Assembly (NCBI RefSeq): GCF_026626705.1
Contig: NZ_JAPNKC010000001.1
Location: 5,722,001-5,786,000 of the forward strand
Direction of reading: 5' to 3'
Length of the DNA stretch: 64,000 bases
Origin: Pyxidicoccus sp. MSG2
GTDB lineage: Bacteria > Myxococcota > Myxococcia > Myxococcales > Myxococcaceae
The notes below the pieces were generated by a model that was given only the letters and a program-made list of their open reading frames with translations, was not told where the DNA came from and made no database searches. Each line of letters opens with the position of its first letter. The first letter of the stretch is position 1. Below, one piece after another: positions 16,479 to 24,822 of this stretch. Position numbers and translations under genes: made by a program.

Positions 16479-17534
16479 TCACGAGTGCAGCGGCTGCCCC
16501 AGCTCCTGCTGCGAGGCCGCGGCCACCGCCAGCTCGGCGGAGGGTTCCAGCTCGCGGGTGATGTACTGGCGGATGCTGTTCGTCGACCCGAGGTACGAGT
16601 CGAACATGTTCACTCCGTCCTCCAGCATGCCGGCCTTCTCCAACTCCTTGTGCATGACAGGGAGGTTGTAGAAGGGCACGGACGGGAAGGCGTGGTGCGT
16701 GAGGTGGTAGTTCACGTTGAGCGGCGCCACGAAGAAGTTCTCCAGCGCGGTGCCCTCCACGTCGCGCGTCTCGCGCGTCTCGTCGCCCTTCGGGTTCGGG
16801 TCGATGGGGTGCTCGCCCAGCGCGCGCATCCGGAAGAAGGCCATCATCACCGTCGTCGTGGGCAGCACCCACAGGAACAGCCAGTGCAGCCACGCGCCCG
16901 TCGTCACCAGCACGGTGACGAGCGCGGCCACGTACAGCCAGTATCGCACGTGCTCGAAGGCGGAAATCTTCGGGTTCGCCTTGCCCACCAGGCGGCCCCA
17001 GTACGTCCAGGGCAGCACCACCTTCAGGTGGTTGGGGGCGTACAGGCCCAGCGCATCCGCCATGAAGACGGCCGCCGCGCGCAGCGGCGTGCGCGGGAAG
17101 TGCCAGGAGGAGTCCACCATCTGCCCCGCCCAGTACGGGTCCTGCGGCGTATTCACATAGCGGTGGTGCAGCATGTGCTCGTGGCGGTAGCCCGCCGTCG
17201 TCATGTTCAGCGGGAAGGCGCAGAGGAAGTCGCTCACCACGTCGCCCACCGCCCGGTTGGACAGGAAGTGGTAGTGCGCCGCCTCGTGCATCAGCGCCAG
17301 CATCGCGTGCTGCCGCGAGGCGATGATGAGCGCGGCGATGGGCCACGCCCACCAGCGGTCCACCAGGACGACGGCGGTAAAGCACGCGGCGATGACCAGC
17401 CACTGGCTCGCCAGCGCCCACAGCGCCCGCACGTTGCTCACCTGCGACATCTCACGCGTCACCGATGCCAGCGCCTTGCGGTCAACCCGGCGGGCGAACT
17501 GGACATCCGCCTCGTCCACTACTTCGGCGTACAT
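16479..17534 (-). CDS. Membrane fatty acid desaturase
   Basis: A 351-residue integral membrane di-iron enzyme with the three histidine boxes of the family: HEAAH (83-87), HEHMLHH (118-124) and NYHLTHH (near 277). Hydrophobic segments near 40-75 and 205-225 span the membrane. It introduces a double bond into acyl chains of membrane lipids using oxygen and an electron donor, or may hydroxylate a related lipid. ATG 17534 follows GGAGC. Its leader contains a 12-base palindrome and a hairpin, suggesting regulation, plausibly by temperature or membrane state. The P450 gene lies upstream on the same strand, separated by a hairpin. Confidence 0.9.
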   Translation of the reverse strand: MYAEVVDEADVQFARRVDRKALASVTREMSQVSNVRALWALASQWLVIAACFTAVVLVDRWWAWPIAALIIASRQHAMLALMHEAAHYHFLSNRAVGDVVSDFLCAFPLNMTTAGYRHEHMLHHRYVNTPQDPYWAGQMVDSSWHFPRTPLRAAAVFMADALGLYAPNHLKVVLPWTYWGRLVGKANPKISAFEHVRYWLYVAALVTVLVTTGAWLHWLFLWVLPTTTVMMAFFRMRALGEHPIDPNPKGDETRETRDVEGTALENFFVAPLNVNYHLTHHAFPSVPFYNLPVMHKELEKAGMLEDGVNMFDSYLGSTNSIRQYITRELEPSAELAVAAASQQELGQPLHS

Positions 17535-17581
17535 AGTTGGGGGGCTCCTTCTGCTTCACTGGGAAGCAGGGTGTACCTAGA

Positions 17582-17622
17582 CTCTTTCTCCCGAAAGAGG
17601 GTGGTCTGGCAAGAATATTCTT
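17582..17622 (-). promoter_or_regulatory. Palindrome and leader hairpin upstream of the desaturase
   Basis: AAGAATATTCTT (17611-17622) is a perfect 12-base palindrome in otherwise GC-rich DNA, 77 bases before the start codon. Nearer the gene, CTCTTTC (17582-17588) and GAAAGAG (17593-17599) form a 7-base hairpin. The first looks like an operator or promoter element, the second like a leader structure. Confidence 0.45.
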
Positions 17623-17780
17623 TCAACACCGGAAGCCCGCCAGAGTGAAACTACCCTTTAAGGTCAGGAAGTACCCAATGGGGGTTTTCCTTGACTCGGT
17701 GATTCACTCCGAGTGCGGTGCGAATCGACCAGGGGTTGTAGGCGTCGTCGGGTCCGGGAGCAGGACTCCAGACATGCGAA

Positions 17781-17812
17781 GGGCCTGGAGACCGTCTCCG
17801 GTCGCCAGGCCC
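17781..17812 (-). terminator. Nested hairpin after the P450 gene
   Basis: GGGCCTGG (17781-17788) pairs with CCAGGCCC (17805-17812), and inside it GACCG pairs with CGGTC around a TCTC loop. It is almost uninterrupted and lies 27 bases past the P450 stop. There is no long T-run, but it is the likely transcript end. Confidence 0.6.
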
Positions 17813-17838
17813 TCGTACATTGCTCTACCGGGGTGTGG

Positions 17839-19146
17839 CTACACCTGATGTGTCCATTCCACCTTCAGGTGCTTCATCTGGCGCAGGACGATGCTCTGCC
17901 ACGTGCCGTAGTCCTGGTGGGGGACGAGCTTCAGCTCCGGCAGGCGGTCCAGCAGGACGTTGGTGGTGATTTGGAACTGGAGACGGGCCAGCGGGGCGCC
18001 CAGGCAGAAGTGGGTGCCGCGGCCGTAGGTGAGGTGCTGGGGCACCTTCTCGCGGTTGATGTCCAGCTTGTTGGCGTAGGGGCAGAGTGATTCGTCCCGG
18101 CTGCCGGCGGCGTAGAGCAGCATCAGGCGCGAGCCCGCCGGAATCTTCACCCCGCCCACCATGACGTCCTCGCGCGCGGTGCGGAGCATGGAGTGCTGGA
18201 CGGAGTCGAAGCGGCTGGCCTCCTCGCAGAACTTCGGCACCAGCTCGCGGTTGGCGCGGAGCTGCTCCCACAGGCCGTGCTCCAGGGCCAGCTTCCAGGT
18301 ATTGGCCATCAGCGCGGTGGTGGACTCGTGGCCGGCGGACAGCATGGACGCGCCAATGGCCATGACGAGCTCGTCGATGGTGAGCGCCTCGCCGTCGTCC
18401 TCCACGGCCACCAGGTAGCTGGTGAGGTCCTCGCGCGGAGCCTTGCGGCGCTCCTCAATCAGCCGGACGCAGTACTGCTGGAACTCGATGACACCGTTCG
18501 CCATCTCCACCTGCTTCTCGGGGGCGATGTGCTCGAAGGTGAGCTGCTGCCAGTCCGCGCTCCAGCGCTTGATCTTCCAGACGTCCTCGGCCGGCACGCC
18601 CATGATGCCGAGGATGACGTAGGCCGGCAGGGGGTAGGCGAGCTGCTCCACGAGGTCCGCGCGGCTGTCGCCGGCGAACTTGTCGACGAGCTCGTTGGCC
18701 ATCTTCTGGATGAAGGGCGCCATGCCGTTGATGCGCTGGGCGGTGAAGCCGCGGTTCATCAGCCGGCGCAGGCGGGTGTGGTCCGGCGGGTCCATGCCCA
18801 GGAGCACGTGCCGCGTGTCATGGCCCTTGGCGAGGATGGCCTTCGCCTCCTCCGTCAGGTGGGTGCCGCTGCCCAGCATGTCCTTGTTCGAGAAGCGCGC
18901 CGGGTCCTTCAGGATGGCGGTGATGTCCTCGAAGCGGCTGACCAGCCACATGTTCAGCATGGGGCTGAAGGTGACGGGCTCTTCCTTGCGCAGCTTTTCG
19001 AAGAAGGGGTGGGGGTTCTCCACGTGGGGGCCCGCGAACGGGTTGTACTGGGCGCCCAGGTGGGGGGAGCGCACCGCTGCTGTGGCGTGGGCGGGGACTC
19101 CGGTCTCTTCCTGCTTCTGGACTGTCACGGGCATGGCATGACTCAT
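17839..19146 (-). CDS. Cytochrome P450
   Basis: A soluble class I-type P450 of about 435 residues from ATG 19146. It has the I-helix oxygen-binding motif SAGHESTT, the K-helix ExxR (EEASR), and the heme-thiolate loop YGRGTHFCLGAPLARL, whose Cys is the axial iron ligand. Bacterial P450s of this type hydroxylate lipids, steroids or secondary metabolites with ferredoxin support; no ferredoxin gene is nearby. Starts at 19146 and 19134 are both possible, and neither has a strong ribosome-binding site. The frame is open further upstream but lacks a good start. Confidence 0.92.
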   Translation of the reverse strand: MSHAMPVTVQKQEETGVPAHATAAVRSPHLGAQYNPFAGPHVENPHPFFEKLRKEEPVTFSPMLNMWLVSRFEDITAILKDPARFSNKDMLGSGTHLTEEAKAILAKGHDTRHVLLGMDPPDHTRLRRLMNRGFTAQRINGMAPFIQKMANELVDKFAGDSRADLVEQLAYPLPAYVILGIMGVPAEDVWKIKRWSADWQQLTFEHIAPEKQVEMANGVIEFQQYCVRLIEERRKAPREDLTSYLVAVEDDGEALTIDELVMAIGASMLSAGHESTTALMANTWKLALEHGLWEQLRANRELVPKFCEEASRFDSVQHSMLRTAREDVMVGGVKIPAGSRLMLLYAAGSRDESLCPYANKLDINREKVPQHLTYGRGTHFCLGAPLARLQFQITTNVLLDRLPELKLVPHQDYGTWQSIVLRQMKHLKVEWTHQV

Positions 19147-19590
19147 CAGGTCGAGCGCGCCCCCCCGGCTCGCTCCCCTGGTTACGGGTTGGCTGGCAAT
19201 GGAGGGGGATTGGGCCCCTTCACGCGGGAACGACTGGGATGTGGGCGAGCCTGAAAGGAACAACCGAGCAGGGTGGGGCTCGCCCTGGACGTCAGCCTAT
19301 ACAACAAATCCCAGAATCTTTACCAGTTAGAGCGAATTTTTCTAGTGACACGGGTTTATGGTGACACCGTGACATTCCGCTACAGGCAGATAAATGCCCG
19401 TTCTGGAAGGGTTTTCCACCGCGAGTGACGGGAAGGTGGCCGCCGGGTGCGACCTCCGGGCAGGCCGAATCGACTCGCCTGGACGGGTGGGCCAGGCGGC
19501 GGGCGCCGCGTCGCGGAAGGGGAGGCAGGCTTCGGGCGCGCGAGTCGCCGGGCCCCGGAATGGGCCCGGCGGGAGGTCAGCGCGCGAGGC
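19147..19590. promoter_or_regulatory. P450 upstream region with repeated GTGACAC motifs
   Basis: This 444-base gap precedes the P450 gene. Between 19290 and 19350 it is AT-rich for this genome and likely holds the promoter. GTGACAC occurs at 19345-19351 and 19361-19367, and GTGACAT at 19369-19375, the first two 16 bases apart. They look like repeated binding sites for a regulator. From about 19390 to 19590 I see nothing but GC-rich non-coding sequence. Confidence 0.4.
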
Positions 19591-20001
19591 TCAGCCGCTC
19601 TTCTTGAGCTGCTTGAGGCGGTGCTGCTCGACCCAGGTGCGAGCCTCGGGGAGCGTCTTCACGAAGACGGTCTCGAAGCGCGTCTTGCCGGTGAAGAGCA
19701 TGCCCAGGGCAATCACCTTGCCGAAGGTCTGCTGCACCACGTCCGCTCCGACGTAGATGGAGCCCTTGAACCAGTCGGCCTTGCCATTCTCCGAGAGGTA
19801 CCGCCGCGGCTCCGCCCCCAGCTGGGACTGGCCGATTTCGGCGATCATGTAGTACGGGCCGTTCTTCGCGACTTCGCCGTACACAGCCACGGCCCGCTGG
19901 ATTTCCTCCAGGCTGATGTTCCCGGAGAAGGTCGCCACCACGACGTCCGGCGGCTCGTAGCGCACCTTGTGTGCGCCGATCTTCCACTCCTGTTGCTGCA
20001 T
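19591..20001 (-). CDS. SpoIIAA/STAS-like protein, copy A
   Basis: A 136-residue cytoplasmic protein starting at ATG 20001 after GGGAG. The fold looks like the SpoIIAA-like/STAS group: a beta strand (VVVATFSGNISLEEIQ), helices, then YYMIAEIGQSQLGAEPRRYLSEN and a C-terminal TRFETVFVKTLPEARTWVEQH. Such domains bind partners or small ligands. A close paralogue lies 104 bases upstream on the same strand, so the pair probably arose by tandem duplication. No function is known to me. Confidence 0.68.
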   Translation of the reverse strand: MQQQEWKIGAHKVRYEPPDVVVATFSGNISLEEIQRAVAVYGEVAKNGPYYMIAEIGQSQLGAEPRRYLSENGKADWFKGSIYVGADVVQQTFGKVIALGMLFTGKTRFETVFVKTLPEARTWVEQHRLKQLKKSG

Positions 20002-20105
20002 GGCACTCCCTTCGGAATCCACGCCAGCATAACGCCAGGAATTGTCCTACGCGACATTCCAGACTTTCCCGGGAGTATGGCCTTCGGATTCCGGGAGGCG
20101 GAAGG

Positions 20106-20522
20106 TCACCCGGCCTTGCGCTGGCGGCCGGCGCGGTGCTGGGTCACCCAGGCGCGGGCGTCGTCGACGGTGGCGACGAAGACGGTCTCGAAGCTCGTCT
20201 TGCCGGTGTAGAGCATGGCGAGGGCGATGGCCTTGCCGAAGGTGCGCTGCACGACGTCGGCGCCCACGTAGACGACGGCGTGGAACCACTCGGAGCGGCC
20301 ATTGTCGGAGAGGTACCTGCGGCCGGCGGTGTCAATCTGGGAGCGGCCGATGTCGGCGATGCAGTAGTACTGGCCGTGGCGCTCGAAGGTCTCCTTGTAG
20401 AGCTGGGACGTGCGCTTCACCTCGTCCATGTTGATGAGGCCCGTGAAGGCGACCACCAGCGTGTCGGGCGGTTCGAAGTGCGAATGGTGCTCGCCGAACT
20501 TCAACTCTTCCTGCTGCTTCAT
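20106..20522 (-). CDS. SpoIIAA/STAS-like protein, copy B
   Basis: A 138-residue paralogue of the gene at 19591. The two share blocks such as RRYLS(D/E)NG, (Y/V)VGADVVQ(R/Q)TFGK, and FETVFV. ATG 20522 follows GGGAGGGG. The longer open frame upstream to 20672 overlaps the divergent promoter region and is not needed. It is first in a two-gene unit with copy A, and is divergent from the sugar ABC importer at 20682. Slightly different lengths and only partial identity suggest the pair has diverged in ligand or partner. Confidence 0.68.
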   Translation of the reverse strand: MKQQEELKFGEHHSHFEPPDTLVVAFTGLINMDEVKRTSQLYKETFERHGQYYCIADIGRSQIDTAGRRYLSDNGRSEWFHAVVYVGADVVQRTFGKAIALAMLYTGKTSFETVFVATVDDARAWVTQHRAGRQRKAG

Positions 20523-20681
20523 GGGGCCCCCTCCCGTTGTTCGAACAACACAATAGCGTCTGGCTTTCCCAAGCGCACGAGCCCCCCTCTGCATTCCCGG
20601 GCAGACCGATGTTGGGGCGAGGACCCTGAGGCGCGCGGGTGCATTGACGGGTGAAGGTGCGGCTGGACTCATGCCGCGCGT

Positions 20682-21968
20682 ATGGGACGACGCAATGCCA
20701 CCGTGCTCGCGCTGGGCCTCGCCGTGCTGGCCGTGGCGGTGGGGGCGTGTCGGCGTGCGTCAGAGGGGGCGGGCGCGCCGGCGGGCCGCACGCGGCTCGT
20801 CTTCAAGTACCAGCCGCTGTGGGGCGCGCCGGAGCCGTTCCGTGAATTGCTGGCGCGCTTCGAGCGGGAGAACCCGGGAGTGGAGCTCGTCACCGAGGCG
20901 CTGCCCAATTCCTCGGACCTGGCGCACCAGTTCTTCCTGACTTCACTGGAAGGCGGAGCGGAGGACTTCGACGTGCTGGTGGCAGACGTTGTCTGGGTTC
21001 CCGAGTTTGCCCGTGCTGGGTGGATTGCAGACCTGTCCGAGTACTTCCCGCCCGAGCGCCTGCGCGCGGACTTCTTCCCCGGCCCGGTGGAGGCGGTGGT
21101 GGTGGAGGGGCGCACGTACGCGGTGCCCTGGTACCTGGACGTGGGCGTCCTCTATTACCGCAAGGACCTGGTGCCGCGAGCGCCGCGCACGTACGAGGAG
21201 CTGCAACGGTTTGCGCGCGAGGCGATGGCGAAGGCGCCCGGAGTGCAGGGCTACGTGTGGCAGGGGCGGCAGTACGAGGGCCTGAGCTGCAACGTGTACG
21301 AGGCGCTCTGGGGGCACGGGGGCGAGGCGCTGGGGGAGGGCGGGCGCGTGCTGCTGGACTCGGGGCCCGCGCGCGAGGCGCTCGAGTACCTGCGCGGGCT
21401 GGTGGAGAGCGGGGTGTCGCCGGAGACGGTGACGGGGTTCTCCGAGGAGGAGGCGCGGCGCGTGTTCCAGGAGGGGCGCGCGGTGTTCATGCGCAACTGG
21501 CCGTATGCGTGGAGCGAGGCGCAGAAGCCGGACTCGCCCATTCGCGGGAAGGTGGGCATCGCGCCATTGCCGACGGTGAGCGGCGAGCCGGGGTGGGGGA
21601 CGCTGGGAGGGTGGCAGCTCGCGGTGAATGCGCACGTGTCGCCGGAGCGCAGGAGGCTGGCGGCGAAGCTGATTGCGCACCTGACGTCGCCGGAGGCGAA
21701 CCTGGTGCTGGCGCTGAACTACGCGCGCAACCCGCCGAGGCCGTCTGTGTATGAGGACCCGCGCCTGCGCGCGGCGGACCCGTTCATCGCCAACTTGAAG
21801 GAGATGGTGGAGCGCTCGCGGCCGAGGCCGGTGACGCCGTACTACAACCTGATTGCAGACGTGCTGCAGAGCGAGTTCTCCGCGGCGGTGGCGGGGTTGC
21901 GGACGCCGGAAGAGGCACTGAAGCGCGCGCAGAAGCAGGTGGACCATCTGACGGGGGTGGGGGAGTGA
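20682..21968 (+). CDS. Sugar ABC transporter substrate-binding lipoprotein (family 1)
   Basis: A 428-residue lipoprotein (signal ending VAVGAC, Cys23). It has the features of family 1 extracellular solute-binding proteins: FKYQPLWGAPEPFRELLARFERENPGVELV, the FDVLVADVVWVPEFARAGWIADLSEYFP block, and AVPWYLDVGVLYYRKDLVP. The order of genes and style of the permeases suggest an oligosaccharide importer of the trehalose/maltose type, with sugar identity unknown. It leads a three-gene set; the second gene starts 196 bases later. No ATPase is encoded in the set. Confidence 0.88.
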   Translation: MGRRNATVLALGLAVLAVAVGACRRASEGAGAPAGRTRLVFKYQPLWGAPEPFRELLARFERENPGVELVTEALPNSSDLAHQFFLTSLEGGAEDFDVLVADVVWVPEFARAGWIADLSEYFPPERLRADFFPGPVEAVVVEGRTYAVPWYLDVGVLYYRKDLVPRAPRTYEELQRFAREAMAKAPGVQGYVWQGRQYEGLSCNVYEALWGHGGEALGEGGRVLLDSGPAREALEYLRGLVESGVSPETVTGFSEEEARRVFQEGRAVFMRNWPYAWSEAQKPDSPIRGKVGIAPLPTVSGEPGWGTLGGWQLAVNAHVSPERRRLAAKLIAHLTSPEANLVLALNYARNPPRPSVYEDPRLRAADPFIANLKEMVERSRPRPVTPYYNLIADVLQSEFSAAVAGLRTPEEALKRAQKQVDHLTGVGE

Positions 21969-22164
21969 GGGGCGCGAGTCGGGGGCGGATGGGCCCGAGC
22001 CGCCCTCCCTTTCGGTGGAGGACTCGCGGAATGAACGTTCCTTCCGCCGCTGCCGGGCGCCGGGTGGGCCGCCTCGTCAGTTCATTCCGTGCAGGCCGCC
22101 CCAGCGTCCTGGATGCACCGCCGAGGCGGACATGCTCTGCCTTCGGTCCACTCGGAGGTGACGC

Positions 22165-23043
22165 GTGAGCGGCGGCGGCTCGCTGGCGCGGGAGCGGCGG
22201 CAGGCGTACCTGCTGGTGGCTCCGGCGGTGGTGGTGCTGGCGGGCGTGGCGCTGTACCCCATCCTGGCGGCGGTGTGGCTGAGCCTGCACCGCTTCATCC
22301 TCGTGTTCGGCGAGCGGCGCTTCACCGGGTTGGACAACTACGCCTTCCTGCTGAGTGACGCGCGCTTCTGGTCGGCGCTGGGGAACACGGCGTACTTCAC
22401 GCTGGTGGCGGTGACGGTGGAGTTGCTGCTGGCGGTGCCGCTGGCGCTGCTGCTCAACCGGGCCTTCCCGGGGCGGGGACTGCTGCGGGCGTCGGTGCTG
22501 GTTCCGTGGGCCATTCCCACCGTGGTGAGCGCGAGGCTCTGGGCGTGGATGTTCAACCCCGAGTACGGCGTCATCAACCGCATGCTGCCGGGGAGTGACA
22601 TCAACTGGCTGGGAGCGCCGGGGTACGCGCTGCACGCGGCCATCCTGGTGGACGTGTGGAAGACGACGCCCTTCGTGGCACTGCTGGTGCTCGCGGGGCT
22701 GCAAGGGATTGGCGAGGACCTCTACAAGGCGGCCCGGGTGGACGGCGCGTCGAACTGGCGGATGTTCCGGTCGATTACGCTGCCGCTCTTGAAGCCGGCG
22801 CTGCTCTTGGCGCTGCTGTTCCGCTCGCTGGATGCGTTCCGGGTGTTCGACGCGATTTATGTGCTCACGGAGGGCGGGCCGGCGAACACGACGGAGACGC
22901 TGAGCATCTACGCGTACAAGACGCTGATGCGCTCGGGAGACTTCGGGTACGGGAGCGCGCTGTCGGTGGCGACGTTCCTGTGTGTGGTGGTGCTGGCGGC
23001 GGTGTGGCTGCGGCTGTTGGGCCGCGAGGAGGGAGCGCGATGA
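22165..23043 (+). CDS. Sugar ABC transporter permease (MalF/ThuF-like)
   Basis: A 292-residue, six-helix inner-membrane permease. The EAA loop that docks the ATPase is visible near residue 190 (YKAARVDGASNWRMFRSITLPLLKP). The start is GTG 22165, with GGAGGTGA just upstream. It ends in an ATGA overlap with the second permease. It pairs with the lipoprotein upstream to import a carbohydrate. Confidence 0.9.
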   Translation: MSGGGSLARERRQAYLLVAPAVVVLAGVALYPILAAVWLSLHRFILVFGERRFTGLDNYAFLLSDARFWSALGNTAYFTLVAVTVELLLAVPLALLLNRAFPGRGLLRASVLVPWAIPTVVSARLWAWMFNPEYGVINRMLPGSDINWLGAPGYALHAAILVDVWKTTPFVALLVLAGLQGIGEDLYKAARVDGASNWRMFRSITLPLLKPALLLALLFRSLDAFRVFDAIYVLTEGGPANTTETLSIYAYKTLMRSGDFGYGSALSVATFLCVVVLAAVWLRLLGREEGAR

Positions 23044-23849
23044 AGCGGCCGGGGCTGGGCACGGCGCTGGCGGTGGTGGCGTTCCTCACGTTCTTCCTGG
23101 GGCCGTTCTTCTGGCAGGTGCTGACGAGCCTGTGGCCGGACGGTGAGTTGACGCGGCCGTGGCCCTCGCACCTGACGGTGGACAGTTACGTGAGCGTGCT
23201 GTGGGGGCGGCCGTTCTTGAGGGTGGTGGCGAACTCGTTGCTGGTGGCGGCGCTGACGACGGGGTTCTGCCTGACGATGGGGGCCGCGGCGGCCTTCGCG
23301 CTGGCGAAACTGGAGTTCCGGGGGAGGGGGCTGCTGCTGAGCGCGGCGCTGGCGGTGAGCATGTTCCCGCCGATTGCGACGGTGAGCCCGCTGTACCTGA
23401 TTCTCCGCGCGGCGGGGTTGCGGGACAGTCTGATTGGACTGGCATTGCCGTATGCGACGTTTGCATTGCCATTGACGCTGTGGGTGTTGACGTCGTTCTT
23501 CCGGCAATTGCCAGACGAGCTGTATCGCGCGGCGCGGGTGGACGGGTGCACGCCGTTCCAGGCATTCCGGAGGGTGCTGCTGCCACTGGCGGCGCCGGGA
23601 CTGGCGACGACGGCGATTCTCGTCTTCATCTTCGCGTGGAACGAGTTCCTCTACGCGCTGACGTTCCTGTCCACGCCGGAGAAGCGCACGGTGCCGGTGG
23701 CCATCAGCCTGTTCGCCAGTGAGTACCGTGAGCCGTGGGGCGAGATTGCCGCCGCCTCCGTGGTGGCCACGCTGCCCCTGGTGGTGCTCACGGTGTTGTT
23801 CCAGCGGCGGATTGTGTCCGGGCTTACCGCGGGGGCGGTGAAGGAGTAG
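23040..23849 (+). CDS. Sugar ABC transporter permease (MalG/ThuG-like)
   Basis: A 269-residue inner-membrane permease starting inside the stop of its partner (ATGA, 23040-23043). The EAA loop reads YRAARVDGCTPFQAFRRVLLPLAAPG, near residue 175. Six hydrophobic segments are visible. The operon ends here, and the next gene is convergent 4 bases away. The ATPase must come from elsewhere in the genome, as is common for shared MsmK/MalK-type subunits. Confidence 0.9.
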   Translation: MKRPGLGTALAVVAFLTFFLGPFFWQVLTSLWPDGELTRPWPSHLTVDSYVSVLWGRPFLRVVANSLLVAALTTGFCLTMGAAAAFALAKLEFRGRGLLLSAALAVSMFPPIATVSPLYLILRAAGLRDSLIGLALPYATFALPLTLWVLTSFFRQLPDELYRAARVDGCTPFQAFRRVLLPLAAPGLATTAILVFIFAWNEFLYALTFLSTPEKRTVPVAISLFASEYREPWGEIAAASVVATLPLVVLTVLFQRRIVSGLTAGAVKE

Positions 23850-23853
23850 CGGC

Positions 23854-24321
23854 TCAGTGCCCGTTGGGCCGGGTGGCTTCGAGGAGCGCCGCAGCGGCTT
23901 TGTCGGGCACGGTGACGGCCTGCTCGATGAGCGCTTCCAGGGCGTCGGCATCCAACTGCGCGAGGCGCTGCTCTGCATCGGGCGGGAGCGCAAGTCCCCT
24001 TGCCTTGGCGAAGGACATCAGCGTCCGGGTACAGATGCGGATCCGCTCGCGGACGCGCTCCAGCGCTCGTTGCTCTTCCCAGAAAGGTGAGTCCAGCATG
24101 ATGCTCCTCAAAAACTGGCTGAGCTTCTGGCTGCCGAAGCGGCGGGAGGCCAGGGTTCCCAGGACCACGAGTAAGTCTAGTCGCTCCGCCGACGAAAGGT
24201 TCGGCTCCTGGCGGAGGCGGGCCTCGGCCCAGGCAATGCGCTCGGGTCCGGCCCTGTCTTCCATGACCGAGAGGGGCAGGAGGGCTGCGGCTGCCTGCAG
24301 GGCGGGCTGGCTGAAGTCCAC
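23854..24321 (-). CDS. Rpn-type C-terminal domain protein (separated from nuclease by one stop)
   Basis: A 155-residue helical protein starting at GTG 24321. It matches the C-terminal half of Rpn/YhgA-type nucleases (the LQAAAALLPLSVMEDRAGPERIAWAEARL region, then SAERLDLLVVLGTLASRRFG). It lies in the same frame as the nuclease gene upstream: the junction reads CGT CTG TGA GAA GTG GAC. One TGA therefore splits what is normally a single protein. In Rpn systems an internally translated C-terminal fragment can act as inhibitor of the full-length nuclease. This product may be such a partner, or just the remains of a broken gene. Confidence 0.65.
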   Translation of the reverse strand: MDFSQPALQAAAALLPLSVMEDRAGPERIAWAEARLRQEPNLSSAERLDLLVVLGTLASRRFGSQKLSQFLRSIMLDSPFWEEQRALERVRERIRICTRTLMSFAKARGLALPPDAEQRLAQLDADALEALIEQAVTVPDKAAAALLEATRPNGH

Positions 24322-24324
24322 TTC

Positions 24325-24717
24325 TCACAGACGCACTACCTGGAAATCAAAGGAAAGTACCTGCCGGCCGGCGCAGGCGAATGTGTAAGGAGGCACCGTG
24401 CCTTCGGCCTCGGGTACCAGAAAGACGGCCACAGGCAATACCGGCATGCCTTCTCGCAGGTGGACGCGGACTGTGTAGTCCAACAGCCGCCGCGCGAAGT
24501 CAGGATCGGCCTGGGCCTGGAGCTCCACTTCCACTGCGAATCGCTCTCCCCGCGCCTCCACTACGAGGATGGCATCGGCACGGCGTTCGGATTGGGGAAG
24601 GCTGGAGTCCGCAGTTCGCACGAACGTAGGAGCATTGGGGCCGAACAGCAGGAGCAGCAGTTGTTCCGGGTGGCCCTGCACCAGCCGGCGGAGAACGAGG
24701 TCGAAGACAGAGCCCAT
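24325..24717 (-). CDS. Rpn family PD-(D/E)XK nuclease domain, truncated after about 130 aa
   Basis: A 130-residue protein matching the catalytic half of recombination-promoting nucleases/putative transposases (Rpn, DUF4351-related). The core is RRADAILVVEARGERFAVEVELQAQ, with D48 and E63/E65-L-Q67 as likely metal ligands, followed by RRLLDYTVRVHLREGMPVLPVAVFLVP. ATG 24717 has GGAGC 6 bases upstream. Family members normally continue past the sequence VVRL with a Trp; here the codon is TGA instead of TGG. The next frame, in phase, supplies the missing half. It may be a nonsense mutant or a two-gene arrangement. Confidence 0.7.
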   Translation of the reverse strand: MGSVFDLVLRRLVQGHPEQLLLLLFGPNAPTFVRTADSSLPQSERRADAILVVEARGERFAVEVELQAQADPDFARRLLDYTVRVHLREGMPVLPVAVFLVPEAEGTVPPYTFACAGRQVLSFDFQVVRL

Positions 24718-24822
24718 GAAGAGCTCCGACCGTAGTGGGTAGGGGTGACATGCAGTTCAGGCCCTCTTCATGAGCCACTCGTCAACCGGGTGGGTCCATC
24801 TCATGGAAAGAGAGGGCTCCCC

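Noticed and set aside
24310..24335. Selenocysteine insertion at the TGA between the two Rpn parts
   Set aside because: The GAAGT/ACTTC pairing after the TGA is too tight for a SECIS element, and family members have Trp, not Cys, at this position.
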